NCBI GenBank assembly: GCA_021770785.1
Contig: JAETQH010000003.1
Location: 1 to 64,000 of the forward strand
Source of the DNA: Lachnospiraceae bacterium
GTDB taxonomy: Bacteria; Bacillota; Clostridia; Lachnospirales; Lachnospiraceae
Length of the DNA: 64,000 nucleotides
Direction of reading: 5' to 3'
Position 1 is the first letter of the stretch; each line of letters begins with the position of its first letter. Both the position numbers and the translations under genes were made by a program. A model generated the notes under the pieces. The model was not told the origin of the DNA and searched no databases. It saw only the letters and a program-made list of their open reading frames with translations. Shown in pieces: positions 43,550 to 52,087 of the stretch.

Positions 43550-44893
43550 ATGACAAAGGATATGACAGTGGGCTCTCCCATGAAGCTGATTTTGGGATTT
43601 TCGGTGCCGTTGCTGTTTGGATTTTTATTTCAGCAGTTTTATAATCTGATGGACACCCTGATTGTGGGACGTTTTTTAGGTGTGGATGCCTTAGCGGCGG
43701 TGGGCTCCACCGGGGCTTTGAATTTTTTAATCATAGGATTTTGTATGGGCGTCTGTAACGGTTTTGCCCTTCCCTTAGCCCATAAGTTTGGTGCAGGAGA
43801 TTACCGGGGACTGCGGGCGTTTATGATGAATGCCATTTATCTGGCGGTGGTGTTTGCTGCGGTTATGACAGTGGTGACGGTGGTATTCTGCCGTCCGATT
43901 CTGAAATTAATGCAGACGCCGGAGAATATTATAGACGGGGCGTACAGTTACATTGTGATTATTTTTATCGGGATTCCGGTGACGTATCTCTATAATCTGG
44001 TGGCGGGAATCATCCGTTCCATGGGAGACAGTAAGACCCCGGTAGTATTTCTGGTGCTTGCCTCTGTGTTAAATATCATGTTGGACATGGTATTTATCGT
44101 AGGCTTTCATACAGGCGTATCGGGAGCAGCCCTTGCCACAGTCATTTCCCAGGGTGTTTCCGGTGCAGGCTGCCTGATTTACAGCTGGAAAAAATTTGAC
44201 ATCCTGCATCCGGATGCGAAGGAGCGCAGCGTCAACTATTCCTATATGAAAACTCTCTGCGGCATGGGAGTCCCCATGGGCTTACAGTATTCCATCACAG
44301 CCATCGGAAGCGTTATTTTACAGAGCGCCGTCAACACCTTAGGCTCTAATGCCGTGGCGTCCATGACAGCGGGAAGTAAAATCGGCATGTTTTTCTGCTG
44401 TCCTTTCGATGCCCTAGGCTCCACCATGGCAACCTACGGCGGACAGAATGTAGGCGCCAAAAAGTTAGAGCGTATTTCCGCAGGGCTGAAATCCTGCTCC
44501 GTGTTAGGAATTGGCTATTCTATCCTTGCCTTTGGTGTATTGGCCCTTACGGGGCGGCATCTGGCATTGTTCTTTGTGGAGAGTGCCGAGACACAGGTCA
44601 TTGATAATGTATATTTATTTTTGTTGATTAACAGTGCGTTTTATATTCCCCTTGCCTTTGTCAATATCGTAAGATTTTTGATACAAGGTATGGGTTACAG
44701 TAAATTTGCTATCTTAGCGGGGGTCTGTGAGATGGCTGCGAGAACCTTAGTGGGCTTCATATTCGTCCCTATTTTCGGGTTCCCGGCTGCCTGCTTTGCA
44801 AGTCCCATCGCATGGATTTTTGCCGATGCTTTTTTATTCCCGGCATATTTCCATGTGTTCAAAAAGACAAAGAAAATGCTGAATATAGCATAA
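43550..44893 (+). CDS. MATE-family multidrug/Na+ antiporter
   Basis: The 447-residue product has about twelve membrane segments in two similar halves, typical of MATE transporters (GSPMKLILGFSVPLLFGFLFQQFYNLMDTLIVGRFLG at the start; MTAGSKIGMFF in the middle). Members export cationic drugs or metabolites using Na+ or H+ gradients. The first-half motif with Q-Q-F-Y-N is intact. The substrate is unknown. It starts at ATG 43550 without a strong Shine-Dalgarno site. Confidence 0.9.
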   Translation: MTKDMTVGSPMKLILGFSVPLLFGFLFQQFYNLMDTLIVGRFLGVDALAAVGSTGALNFLIIGFCMGVCNGFALPLAHKFGAGDYRGLRAFMMNAIYLAVVFAAVMTVVTVVFCRPILKLMQTPENIIDGAYSYIVIIFIGIPVTYLYNLVAGIIRSMGDSKTPVVFLVLASVLNIMLDMVFIVGFHTGVSGAALATVISQGVSGAGCLIYSWKKFDILHPDAKERSVNYSYMKTLCGMGVPMGLQYSITAIGSVILQSAVNTLGSNAVASMTAGSKIGMFFCCPFDALGSTMATYGGQNVGAKKLERISAGLKSCSVLGIGYSILAFGVLALTGRHLALFFVESAETQVIDNVYLFLLINSAFYIPLAFVNIVRFLIQGMGYSKFAILAGVCEMAARTLVGFIFVPIFGFPAACFASPIAWIFADAFLFPAYFHVFKKTKKMLNIA

Positions 44894-44991
44894 ATGCAGT
44901 GTTTTGGCTGAATACAGCAAGATAATGTGAGAGAAGAAGCATAAATTATTTTGAAACGGTAAGTGAACATATTAGATTAAGGAAAAGCAAC

Positions 44992-46548
44992 ATGAGCATA
45001 TTAAACGTAGAACATTTAACCCACGGCTTTGGCGACAGGGCCATCTTTGACGACGTTTCTTTCCGTCTGTTAGCGGGAGAGCATATCGGTTTAGTGGGAG
45101 CCAACGGCGAAGGAAAATCTACCTTTATGAATATCGTCACCGGAAAACTACAGCCGGACGAGGGAAAAGTAGAGTGGGCGAAAAATGTCCGGGTAGGTTA
45201 TCTAGACCAGCATTCCACCCTGACAAAGGGCATGACCATCGAGAGCGTGTTAAAATCCGCCTTTGCCTGGCTTTTTGAACTGGAAGAGAAAATGAATCGG
45301 ATCTGCGACTCCTTAGGGGAGGCAGCGCCGGAGGAAATGGATTCCATGATGGAGGAGCTGGGAGTCATTCAGGACATGCTGACCCTTCATGATTTTTATG
45401 TCATCGACGCCAAAGTGGAGGAAGTGGCGAGGGCATTAGGGCTGCTGGATTTGGGCCTTGACCATAATGTGACGGATTTGAGCGGCGGGCAGCGTATGAA
45501 GGTGCTGTTAGCGAAGCTGCTGTTAGAAAAACCGGAGATTCTGCTTCTTGACGAGCCCACCAATTATTTAGACGAGGAGCATATCGCCTGGCTGAAACGT
45601 TACCTACAGGAATATGAAAACGCCTTTATCCTGATTTCCCACGATATTCCGTTCCTAAATGATGTCATCAACATCATTTACCATATGGAGAATCAGCACC
45701 TTGACCGCTACGTGGGAAATTATGATAAGTTCCGGGAAGTCTATGAGGTGAAGAAATCCCAGCTTGAGGCGGCGTACCGCAAACAGCAGCAGGAAATCAG
45801 CGAGTTAAAGGATTTTGTGGCGAGGAACAAGGCGCGGGTGGCAACCAGGAACATGGCAATGTCCCGCCAGAAAAAGTTAGACAAGATGGAGGTCATCGAG
45901 CTTGCCACGGAGCGGCCGAAGCCGGAATTTTCCTTCCGGTTAGGGCGCACGCCGGGAAAATATATTTTTGAGACGAAGAACCTTGTCATCGGCTATGACG
46001 AGCCGCTGTCGAAGCCCCTTAACATTTCTTTAGAGCGGGGGAATAAGATTGCCTTAATCGGAGCCAACGGTATCGGAAAAACCACGCTGCTGCGGAGTAT
46101 TTTAGGGCTGGTTCCGGCATTGAAGGGCGAGGTGGAATTAGGGGAAAATTTAGAGATTGGCTATTTTGAGCAGGAAATCAAAGGGGAAAATAAGAATACC
46201 TGTATCGAAGAAATCTGGGAAGAATTCCCCGCTTTTTCCCAGTACGAGGTCCGCAGTGCGCTGGCAAAATGCGGCCTTACCACCAAACATATCGAGAGCC
46301 AGGTGCGGGTGTTAAGCGGCGGCGAGCAGGCGAAGGTGCGTCTCTGCAAACTGATGAACCGCAGCACCAATGTCCTGCTTCTTGACGAGCCCACCAACCA
46401 CCTGGACGTGGATGCCAAGGAAGAGCTGAAGCGGGCGTTGAAGGAGTACCGCGGAACGGTTCTTTTCATCTGTCATGAGCCGGAGTTTTACCGGGATATT
46501 GTCAATGAGGTCTGGGACTGCTCTAAGTGGACCACAAAAATCCTGTAA
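44992..46548 (+). CDS. ABC-F family ATPase (YbiT/YkpA-like)
   Basis: The 518-residue protein has two ABC domains and no membrane segment, the sign of ABC-F proteins that act on the ribosome. The first has GANGEGKSTF, LSGGQRMKVL and LLLDEPTNYLD; the second has IGANGIGKTTLL, LSGGEQAKVRL and LLLDEPTNHLD. The linker between them (LEAAYRKQQQEISELKDFVARNKARVATRNMA) is of moderate length, closest in memory to YbiT/YkpA-type factors and unlike the long linkers of antibiotic-resistance members. A role in relieving stalled translation is inferred from the family. It starts after AAGGAAAAG. Confidence 0.92.
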   Translation: MSILNVEHLTHGFGDRAIFDDVSFRLLAGEHIGLVGANGEGKSTFMNIVTGKLQPDEGKVEWAKNVRVGYLDQHSTLTKGMTIESVLKSAFAWLFELEEKMNRICDSLGEAAPEEMDSMMEELGVIQDMLTLHDFYVIDAKVEEVARALGLLDLGLDHNVTDLSGGQRMKVLLAKLLLEKPEILLLDEPTNYLDEEHIAWLKRYLQEYENAFILISHDIPFLNDVINIIYHMENQHLDRYVGNYDKFREVYEVKKSQLEAAYRKQQQEISELKDFVARNKARVATRNMAMSRQKKLDKMEVIELATERPKPEFSFRLGRTPGKYIFETKNLVIGYDEPLSKPLNISLERGNKIALIGANGIGKTTLLRSILGLVPALKGEVELGENLEIGYFEQEIKGENKNTCIEEIWEEFPAFSQYEVRSALAKCGLTTKHIESQVRVLSGGEQAKVRLCKLMNRSTNVLLLDEPTNHLDVDAKEELKRALKEYRGTVLFICHEPEFYRDIVNEVWDCSKWTTKIL

Positions 46549-46597
46549 ATCGGATTCCGGGTATTTATCTCAGGAAAATAAATTTTGCAGAATGATA

Positions 46598-46644
46598 TTG
46601 ACAAAACGTCTCATATGTATTATTGTATTAACCAGATAATACAT
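46598..46644 (+). promoter_or_regulatory. Promoter with 9-bp inverted repeat before the small membrane gene
   Basis: TTGACA (46598-46603) and TATTGT (46621-46626) are 17 bp apart. ATGTATTAT (46615-46623) and ATAATACAT (46636-46644) form a perfect inverted repeat over the -10 and start region, a plausible operator. Confidence 0.65.
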
Positions 46645-46661
46645 GAAAGGAGAACAGGGCA

Positions 46662-46895
46662 ATGAATAATAATCATCGGAAAAAGATGGTGGCACCGATT
46701 ATCATCGCTGGTGTGCTGATTGTGTATTATGTGGTGATTGCGGCAGTATGTTTTCTGCTGCCGGAGATACCCGTAACGGTAAAGGTGCTGCTTGCTGTGG
46801 TGCCGCTGGCATTGGCGGGGGTAGCCCTTGCCATGTTGTCAGAACGAATCAAAGAGATAAGGAGTGGTGAAGAAGATGATCTTAGTAAATACTGA
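46662..46895 (+). CDS. Small membrane protein of unknown function
   Basis: The 77-residue product has a short basic N-terminus (NNNHRKKM), two hydrophobic segments (about 9-33 and 40-60) and a charged tail. AAGGAGAACAGGG precedes the ATG. Its last 20 bases overlap the YbjQ gene, so the two are translated together. It could anchor or assist the YbjQ protein, but that is a guess. Confidence 0.75.
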   Translation: MNNNHRKKMVAPIIIAGVLIVYYVVIAAVCFLLPEIPVTVKVLLAVVPLALAGVALAMLSERIKEIRSGEEDDLSKY

Positions 46896-47190
46896 TTATA
46901 TCAGCGGAAAAAATTTAGAGATGCTTGGCATGGTGAAAGGCAGTACCATCCAGAGCAAGAATATCGGAAAAGATATCACTCAGGGCTTTAAAACCCTTGT
47001 GGGTGGTGAGTTAAAGGCGTATAATGATATGATGAATGAGGCGAGAGCCTTAGCTACCAAGCGGATGGTGGAAGAGGCGGAGAATTTAGGTGCGGACGCC
47101 ATCGTCAATATCCGTTACGCATCCTCTGCCATCATGCAGGGGGCTGCCGAGGTGATTGCCTACGGGACGGCGGTAAAATTCGTACCGTGA
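46876..47190 (+). CDS. YbjQ family protein
   Basis: The product (104 residues) matches the YbjQ/UPF0145 family: MILVNTDYISGKNLEMLGMVKGSTIQSKNIGKDI, then GLKTLVGGEL-like GFKTLVGGELKAYNDM and ADAIVNIRYASSAIM. Members form pentamer-type beta assemblies, and some are linked to metal or membrane stress, but function is not established. ATG 46876 matches family starts; GTG at 46864 or 46867 is possible. It overlaps the small membrane gene by 20 bp. Confidence 0.88.
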   Translation: MILVNTDYISGKNLEMLGMVKGSTIQSKNIGKDITQGFKTLVGGELKAYNDMMNEARALATKRMVEEAENLGADAIVNIRYASSAIMQGAAEVIAYGTAVKFVP

Positions 47191-47213
47191 TAAGGGCATA
47201 GGAACGGGAAAAT

Positions 47214-48815
47214 ATGAGACAATCAGCGATTTTAAAGAATAAGTTATTTTTATATCTCACCGAATTTTTTGCGGGAATGTCCGTGATGGCGGTGGAATTA
47301 GGGGCTAGCAGACTGCTTGCCCCCTATTTCAGTTCTTCCCAGATTGTATGGACGATTATCATAGGAACCATTATGATTGCCATGGCGTTGGGAAATATTT
47401 ACGGAGGGAGAAGTGCGGATAAAAATCCGGACCCGGATAAGCTCTACGGCAGGATATTGATTGCGGCGGTGTGGATTGCCGCGATTCCGGTGTTAGGGAA
47501 ATATGTGATATTGGGAATCTCCGCACTGCTCATTTTTACGGTAAACAGCAATTTCCTGATAGGGGCGGCTTTTGCGGCATGTATGGTGGTGTTTGTATTT
47601 CCGCTGTTTCTGTTGGGAACCGTCACCCCTTCCCTGGCGAAATATTCGGTGGACAGCTTAGCGGACAGCGGCAAAACCGTGGGAAACTTAGGAGCCTTTA
47701 ACACCATCGGCAGTATCATAGGGACTTTCGTGCCCACCTTTGTGACGATACCCTCCGTGGGGACCTCTGTTACCTTTTTGATTTTTGCCGGGATTTTAAT
47801 TCTGCTTTCCCTGATTTATTTTATCAGCGGGAAAAGGGGAAAAGTAAAAAGCGGCGTTTCTGCGGCGGCGTTCCTTCTCTGCTGTGTTTTGGGAGCTTCT
47901 AACAGCTTTGCTTTCTGGGAAACGGGTTTGGCGTATGAGGGGGAATCCGTTTATAATTATTTGCAGGTGAAAGAAAATGAGAGGAATGTGATTCTCTCCA
48001 CCAACGTACTGTTCGGGGTACAGTCGGTGTTAGTGAAGGGTGACGGGCTTACCGGAATGTATTACGATTACGCCATGGCGGCGCCTCTTATGACAAAGAC
48101 CGGGGCAAAGGGGGACTGTGAAATGCTGATTCTCGGCATGGGAACGGGCACCTACGCCACCCAGTGTAAAAAATATTTCGGGGATATGCCCATTGAGGGT
48201 GTGGAGATTGACGAGAAAATTACAGGTTTAGCACACACTTATTTTGAGCTGCCGGAGGAAGTAGCAGTTACCACCTATGACGGCAGGGCATACTTAAATG
48301 CAGTGGATAAAACCTATGATGTGATTATGGTGGATGCTTACCAGGATATTACCATACCCTTTCAGATGTCCTCCGTGGAGTTCTTTTCTCTGGTGAAAGA
48401 CCATCTGAAAGAGGACGGAGTCATGGTGGTCAATATGAACATGAGGGGAAACAAGGAGGGAAATATCAACCAGTATTTAGCGGATACCATTGCCTCTGTC
48501 TTTTCTGAGGTTTATACGGTGGATGTGCGGGGCGCTACTAATCGTGAGCTGTTTGCCTCTAATAACCCGGAAATGCTGGCTTATTTTTCTGAGAACCGGG
48601 ATTCCCTTGCAGACGTTGGGCTGGCAGGGCTGATGGAGACCGTGGAAGAAAATCTGGCGGTTTACGAACCGGGGGATTACCTTATGACGGACGATAAAGC
48701 TCCGGTAGAACTTTTGGGAATGCGGGTCATTGATGAACTGATACAGGAGGAAGTGGCTTATTATAAGGGCATCTATGAGGAAGGCGGTATTTCCGGCTTG
48801 TTAGAGAGCTTTTAA
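47214..48815 (+). CDS. Membrane-anchored spermidine synthase-like protein (fused MFS-like/spermidine synthase)
   Basis: The first 220 residues hold about seven hydrophobic segments like those in fused MFS/spermidine synthase proteins. The rest resembles the polyamine-synthase SAM-binding fold: ILGMGTGTYATQCKKYF, then GVEIDEKITGLAHTYF and VDAYQDITIPFQM. The glycine motif is intact, but the spermidine synthase DxxxD pairs (GGGD...) are only partly recognisable. It may therefore transfer aminopropyl or methyl groups to another substrate. It is 533 residues, typical for this fusion. A terminator follows. Confidence 0.8.
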   Translation: MRQSAILKNKLFLYLTEFFAGMSVMAVELGASRLLAPYFSSSQIVWTIIIGTIMIAMALGNIYGGRSADKNPDPDKLYGRILIAAVWIAAIPVLGKYVILGISALLIFTVNSNFLIGAAFAACMVVFVFPLFLLGTVTPSLAKYSVDSLADSGKTVGNLGAFNTIGSIIGTFVPTFVTIPSVGTSVTFLIFAGILILLSLIYFISGKRGKVKSGVSAAAFLLCCVLGASNSFAFWETGLAYEGESVYNYLQVKENERNVILSTNVLFGVQSVLVKGDGLTGMYYDYAMAAPLMTKTGAKGDCEMLILGMGTGTYATQCKKYFGDMPIEGVEIDEKITGLAHTYFELPEEVAVTTYDGRAYLNAVDKTYDVIMVDAYQDITIPFQMSSVEFFSLVKDHLKEDGVMVVNMNMRGNKEGNINQYLADTIASVFSEVYTVDVRGATNRELFASNNPEMLAYFSENRDSLADVGLAGLMETVEENLAVYEPGDYLMTDDKAPVELLGMRVIDELIQEEVAYYKGIYEEGGISGLLESF

Positions 48816-48823
48816 GGACGACT

Positions 48824-48862
48824 AAGGGTTGTTGCAAAATAAAAAATTTTGCAGCAGCCCTT
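48824..48862 (+). terminator. Terminator after the spermidine-synthase-like gene
   Basis: A 17-bp stem with two wobble pairs (48824-48840 with 48846-48862) closes a five-A loop, followed by AAAAATTTTT. Confidence 0.8.
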
Positions 48863-48919
48863 TAAAAATTTTTACAGAATATTTGTATTGGCAGAAAGGA
48901 TTTTTGAGGGGACAGGATT

Positions 48920-49795
48920 ATGATACAGGATATTGCACCGTTACAGTTAAACAACGCTTACCGGAATAAAATACCGTCGGAGGACAGTTATATACTGGCA
49001 TTTCAGGAAAACAGGATTTTTTTAAAGGCAGGGGAAGAAATCACCTATTTAAGCTACGGGGAGTTTAAAGCTGCCTGCCGAAAAGAACAAAAGGAGCTGC
49101 CGGAGTGCATCTACCTCTTTTCCATCGACACAGAAGATTATTTTCTTGCAGATTTTTGGGAAAACTGTGAAATTTCAGGTTTTGGCTGGCATAAAATGTT
49201 TGCGGTGAGGACCATGCGCCCAAGGGAAAAGGTGTTTACGGCTGCCACCGCATGGCATTTGTACGGCTGGTACAGGGATAACCGTTTCTGCGGCAGGTGC
49301 GGCGAAAAATTAATACATAGCAGGGAAATGAGGATGCTGCAATGCCCTTGCTGTAAGAACCAGGTGTTCCCTAAGATTGCCCCGGCGGTGATTGTGGGGG
49401 TGACGGACGGGGAAAAAATTCTGATGACAAAATATGCCAACCGGGAGTATAAGCGCTATGCCCTTATTGCCGGTTTTACGGAAATCGGGGAGACGGCGGA
49501 GGAGACCGTGAAAAGGGAAGTGGAGGAGGAAGTGGGACTTCATGTGAAGAATATCCGGTACTATAAAAGCCAGCCCTGGGGCTTTGACAGCAATCTTCTG
49601 CTGGGGTATTTCTGCGAGCTGGAGGAGCATGAGGCGATTCACTTAGATGAAAATGAGCTTTCTCTGGCGGAGTGGGTGGATTACAGGGATATTCCCGATG
49701 ATTCGGAGGGACTGAGCCTTACGAGGGAAATGATGTTCTTTTTCCGTGAGGAGCAGAACAAGAAACAAAAAAATATTGACAGTCAAAACAATTAA
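48920..49795 (+). CDS. nudC: NAD(+) diphosphatase / RNA deNADding Nudix hydrolase
   Basis: NudC cleaves NAD(H) to NMN(H) and AMP and can remove NAD caps from RNA. The 291-residue product has a four-cysteine zinc ribbon (CGRCGEKL and CPCC, about residues 121-141), the Nudix box GFTEIGETAEETVKREVEEEVG (with the catalytic EExxEE pattern) and a SQPWGFDSN variant of the family's SQPWPFPxS motif. The length is usual. It starts with ATG after GGAAAGGATTTTTGAGGGG. Confidence 0.93.
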   Translation: MIQDIAPLQLNNAYRNKIPSEDSYILAFQENRIFLKAGEEITYLSYGEFKAACRKEQKELPECIYLFSIDTEDYFLADFWENCEISGFGWHKMFAVRTMRPREKVFTAATAWHLYGWYRDNRFCGRCGEKLIHSREMRMLQCPCCKNQVFPKIAPAVIVGVTDGEKILMTKYANREYKRYALIAGFTEIGETAEETVKREVEEEVGLHVKNIRYYKSQPWGFDSNLLLGYFCELEEHEAIHLDENELSLAEWVDYRDIPDDSEGLSLTREMMFFFREEQNKKQKNIDSQNN

Positions 49796-49804
49796 TTGTA
49801 TTAT
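49776..49804 (+). promoter_or_regulatory. Promoter within the 3' end of nudC
   Basis: TTGACA (49776-49781) and TATTAT (49799-49804) are 17 bp apart and overlap the nudC stop. It could serve the MacAB-type operon 190 bp downstream. Confidence 0.6.
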
Positions 49805-49885
49805 TACAGTGACACAAGAGCGGTGGTAAGAAAGCTGTCCCATCGAACTATCTTTAGAAGCGGGGAAGAAATACGATAGAAAAAA

Positions 49886-49941
49886 TTAAGATTTCTTAAG
49901 TCTTTCTTAAGAGCCGCATTTTTGGCAAATGTTGTGATAAA
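49886..49941 (+). promoter_or_regulatory. Triple TTAAG direct repeat before the MacAB-type operon
   Basis: TTAAG occurs at 49886, 49896 and 49907; the last two are part of TTCTTAAG repeated at 11 bp (49893 and 49904). Spacing of one helical turn is typical of OmpR/PhoB-type response-regulator sites. A -10-like GATAAA lies near 49936 with no good -35, as expected for an activated promoter. No two-component genes are in the window. Confidence 0.6.
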
Positions 49942-49991
49942 ATGAGCGCAGTCAACAGGCAAATTGCAGACAAGAAAAGGGAGAAATGATG

Positions 49992-51389
49992 ATGAAAGAC
50001 AAGAATAATCAAACGCAGGCAGTGGCATTAAAGCCCAAAAAGAAAAAGAAAACCATTTTGATTGTGGTACTTATCATAGTAGTGGTGTTAGTGGCAATCA
50101 TTGGAAATGCTCTTAGGAACATGACAAAGCAGGTGGAGGCAGTGATGAATATGGTAGAGGTGGAAGAGGTGCAGAAACGTGACCTTTCCGACACCATTGC
50201 CCTGAAAGGTTCCATTTCCGGCGCCAGCAGCACCAACATTGTGTCTAAGGCAGTATCGGAGATTACGGCAGTTAACGTACAGGTGGGAGATGTTGTAAAA
50301 GAGGGAGATGTGCTGTGTACCTTAGATGCCACCTCCATTGAGGAGAGCATCGCAGATTTAGAAAAGACGGTTTCCAACACCAATGCGGTAAATTCCATTA
50401 ACAGCAGAACCAACGCCAAGAGCGTGGAGGAAGCTATTGCCGACCAGGCAACCCAGTTAGACGAGGCGATGAAAGCCATCAGCCAGGCACAGGAGGATTA
50501 TGACGGCGCAGAGGTGCGTTATGACAGCGGACAGGGCGATTTTGCCTCCTTACAGGCAGCGCAGAGAGCGTTAGAGAGCGCACAGGAGAATTATGACAAG
50601 ATATTAGAGACTACCAACCGTGCCGTTGAAGCAGCAAAGACAGCGGTGGAGTTAGATAAATACAAAAATGATGACAACACTTCCCAGGATACGTTAAAGA
50701 ACCTCCGGGAGCAGTTAGAGGACTGTACGGTTACAGCGCCCTGCAGCGGCGTGGTAACAGCGGTGAATGTACGTGTGGGAGATATCAATTCCGAAAAAAC
50801 AACCATGCTTACCATTGAGGACACCAGTTCCTTGAAAATTGTGGCAACCGTCAGCGAGACAGATATCCTAAAGGTACAGGAGGGCATGAAAGCCACTATT
50901 ACCTCCGAGGCAACCGGGGACGAAGAGATAAACGGCGAAGTGACCCGTGTGGTTCGGGTAAAGAGCAGCGGCAGTGCGGCAGACGGCAGTTCAGGCGGCG
51001 GTACAGGCGGATACTCCGTGGAGATTACCATTGAAAGCGCCGACTTATTAATCGGAATGGACGCTAAGGCGAAAATCATGGTAAAGGAAAAAGGGGAATG
51101 TTTAGCAATTCCCTATGATTTAGTAAAAACGGATGAAAACGGCAGCACCTATGTGTTAGTAGCAGAAACCAATGAGGACGGTTCTGCCACGGCAGTCCGC
51201 AAAAACATCGAAGTGGGAGAGGAAGTCGACTATTACACGGAAGTGACCGGCGGTGATTTAAAAGAAGGTGACAGGATGTTTTATGATTATGCAGGCACTG
51301 TGACAGAGGGTCAGGTATTTACGGCAGACCAGATGTACTCCGGTGACAGCATGAACATGATGGGAACAGATGCGGAGGTTATGGAGTAG
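49992..51389 (+). CDS. Efflux adaptor subunit (MacA/HlyD-like)
   Basis: The protein (about 465 residues) has one N-terminal membrane segment (IVVLIIVVVLVAIIGNAL), then a biotinyl-lipoyl-like half-motif (INVQVGDVVKEGDVLCTLD), a coiled-coil hairpin (about 115-215) and the second half-motif (GVVTAVNVRVGDINSE), followed by beta barrel domains. In Gram-positive relatives such adaptors work with MacB-type ABC units in export or envelope stress resistance. Three ATGs lie at 49986, 49989 and 49992; the GGGAG site fits 49992 best. It overlaps the ATPase gene by one base. Confidence 0.88.
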   Translation: MKDKNNQTQAVALKPKKKKKTILIVVLIIVVVLVAIIGNALRNMTKQVEAVMNMVEVEEVQKRDLSDTIALKGSISGASSTNIVSKAVSEITAVNVQVGDVVKEGDVLCTLDATSIEESIADLEKTVSNTNAVNSINSRTNAKSVEEAIADQATQLDEAMKAISQAQEDYDGAEVRYDSGQGDFASLQAAQRALESAQENYDKILETTNRAVEAAKTAVELDKYKNDDNTSQDTLKNLREQLEDCTVTAPCSGVVTAVNVRVGDINSEKTTMLTIEDTSSLKIVATVSETDILKVQEGMKATITSEATGDEEINGEVTRVVRVKSSGSAADGSSGGGTGGYSVEITIESADLLIGMDAKAKIMVKEKGECLAIPYDLVKTDENGSTYVLVAETNEDGSATAVRKNIEVGEEVDYYTEVTGGDLKEGDRMFYDYAGTVTEGQVFTADQMYSGDSMNMMGTDAEVME

Positions 51390-52087
51390 TGAGTGAACCA
51401 GTAATCCGAATGGAAAATATTGTAAAGACATATTATGAGGGAAAACCCAACGAGCTTGAAATTCTCCATGGGATAAACCTCGATGTACATAAGGGCGAAT
51501 TTGTTTCCATCGTAGGTGAATCCGGTTCCGGAAAAAGTACTCTGATGAACATTATCGGCGTGTTAGACCGACAGACTGCGGGCACCTACTATTTAGAAGG
51601 GCAGGACGTCAACAGCATGACGGATGAGGTGCGCAGCGCCATCCGTAACCGCAGGATTGGATTTGTATTCCAGAACTTCAATCTGCTGCCTAGGGCAAAT
51701 GCACTGAAAAATGTGATGGTGCCCCTGATGTACGGAGAAAAGAAAACAAAAAACGCCAAGGAGCACGCCATGGAAATGCTTGCCATGGTGGGAATGGAAG
51801 AACGTGCAGGACACCGTCCCAACGAGCTTTCCGGCGGTCAGAAACAGCGTGTGGCGATTGCCAGAGCCATGATAAACGACCCGGCAATCATTTTGGCGGA
51901 TGAGCCCACCGGAGCCCTGGATTCCAAAACAGGGCATATGGTGATGGATTTGTTCCATAAGCTTCATGAGGAGCAGGGAAAGACCATTGTACTCATCACC
52001 CATTCCCAGGAGCTGGCCTCCGAGACACAGCGGATTGTGACACTGCTTGACGGAGATATTGTGGCAGACAAGGGAGGTGAGCACTGA
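51389..52087 (+). CDS. ABC transporter ATP-binding protein (MacB/LolD type)
   Basis: The 232-residue ATPase has Walker A VGESGSGKSTL, Q-loop FQNFNLLPR, signature LSGGQKQRVAIARA and Walker B IILADEPTGALD, the pattern of the LolD/MacB ATPases that work with FtsX-type permeases. GTG at 51389 overlaps the adaptor's stop codon (TAGTG), and its stop overlaps the start of the permease. All three genes form one tightly coupled operon. Confidence 0.95.
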   Translation: MSEPVIRMENIVKTYYEGKPNELEILHGINLDVHKGEFVSIVGESGSGKSTLMNIIGVLDRQTAGTYYLEGQDVNSMTDEVRSAIRNRRIGFVFQNFNLLPRANALKNVMVPLMYGEKKTKNAKEHAMEMLAMVGMEERAGHRPNELSGGQKQRVAIARAMINDPAIILADEPTGALDSKTGHMVMDLFHKLHEEQGKTIVLITHSQELASETQRIVTLLDGDIVADKGGEH

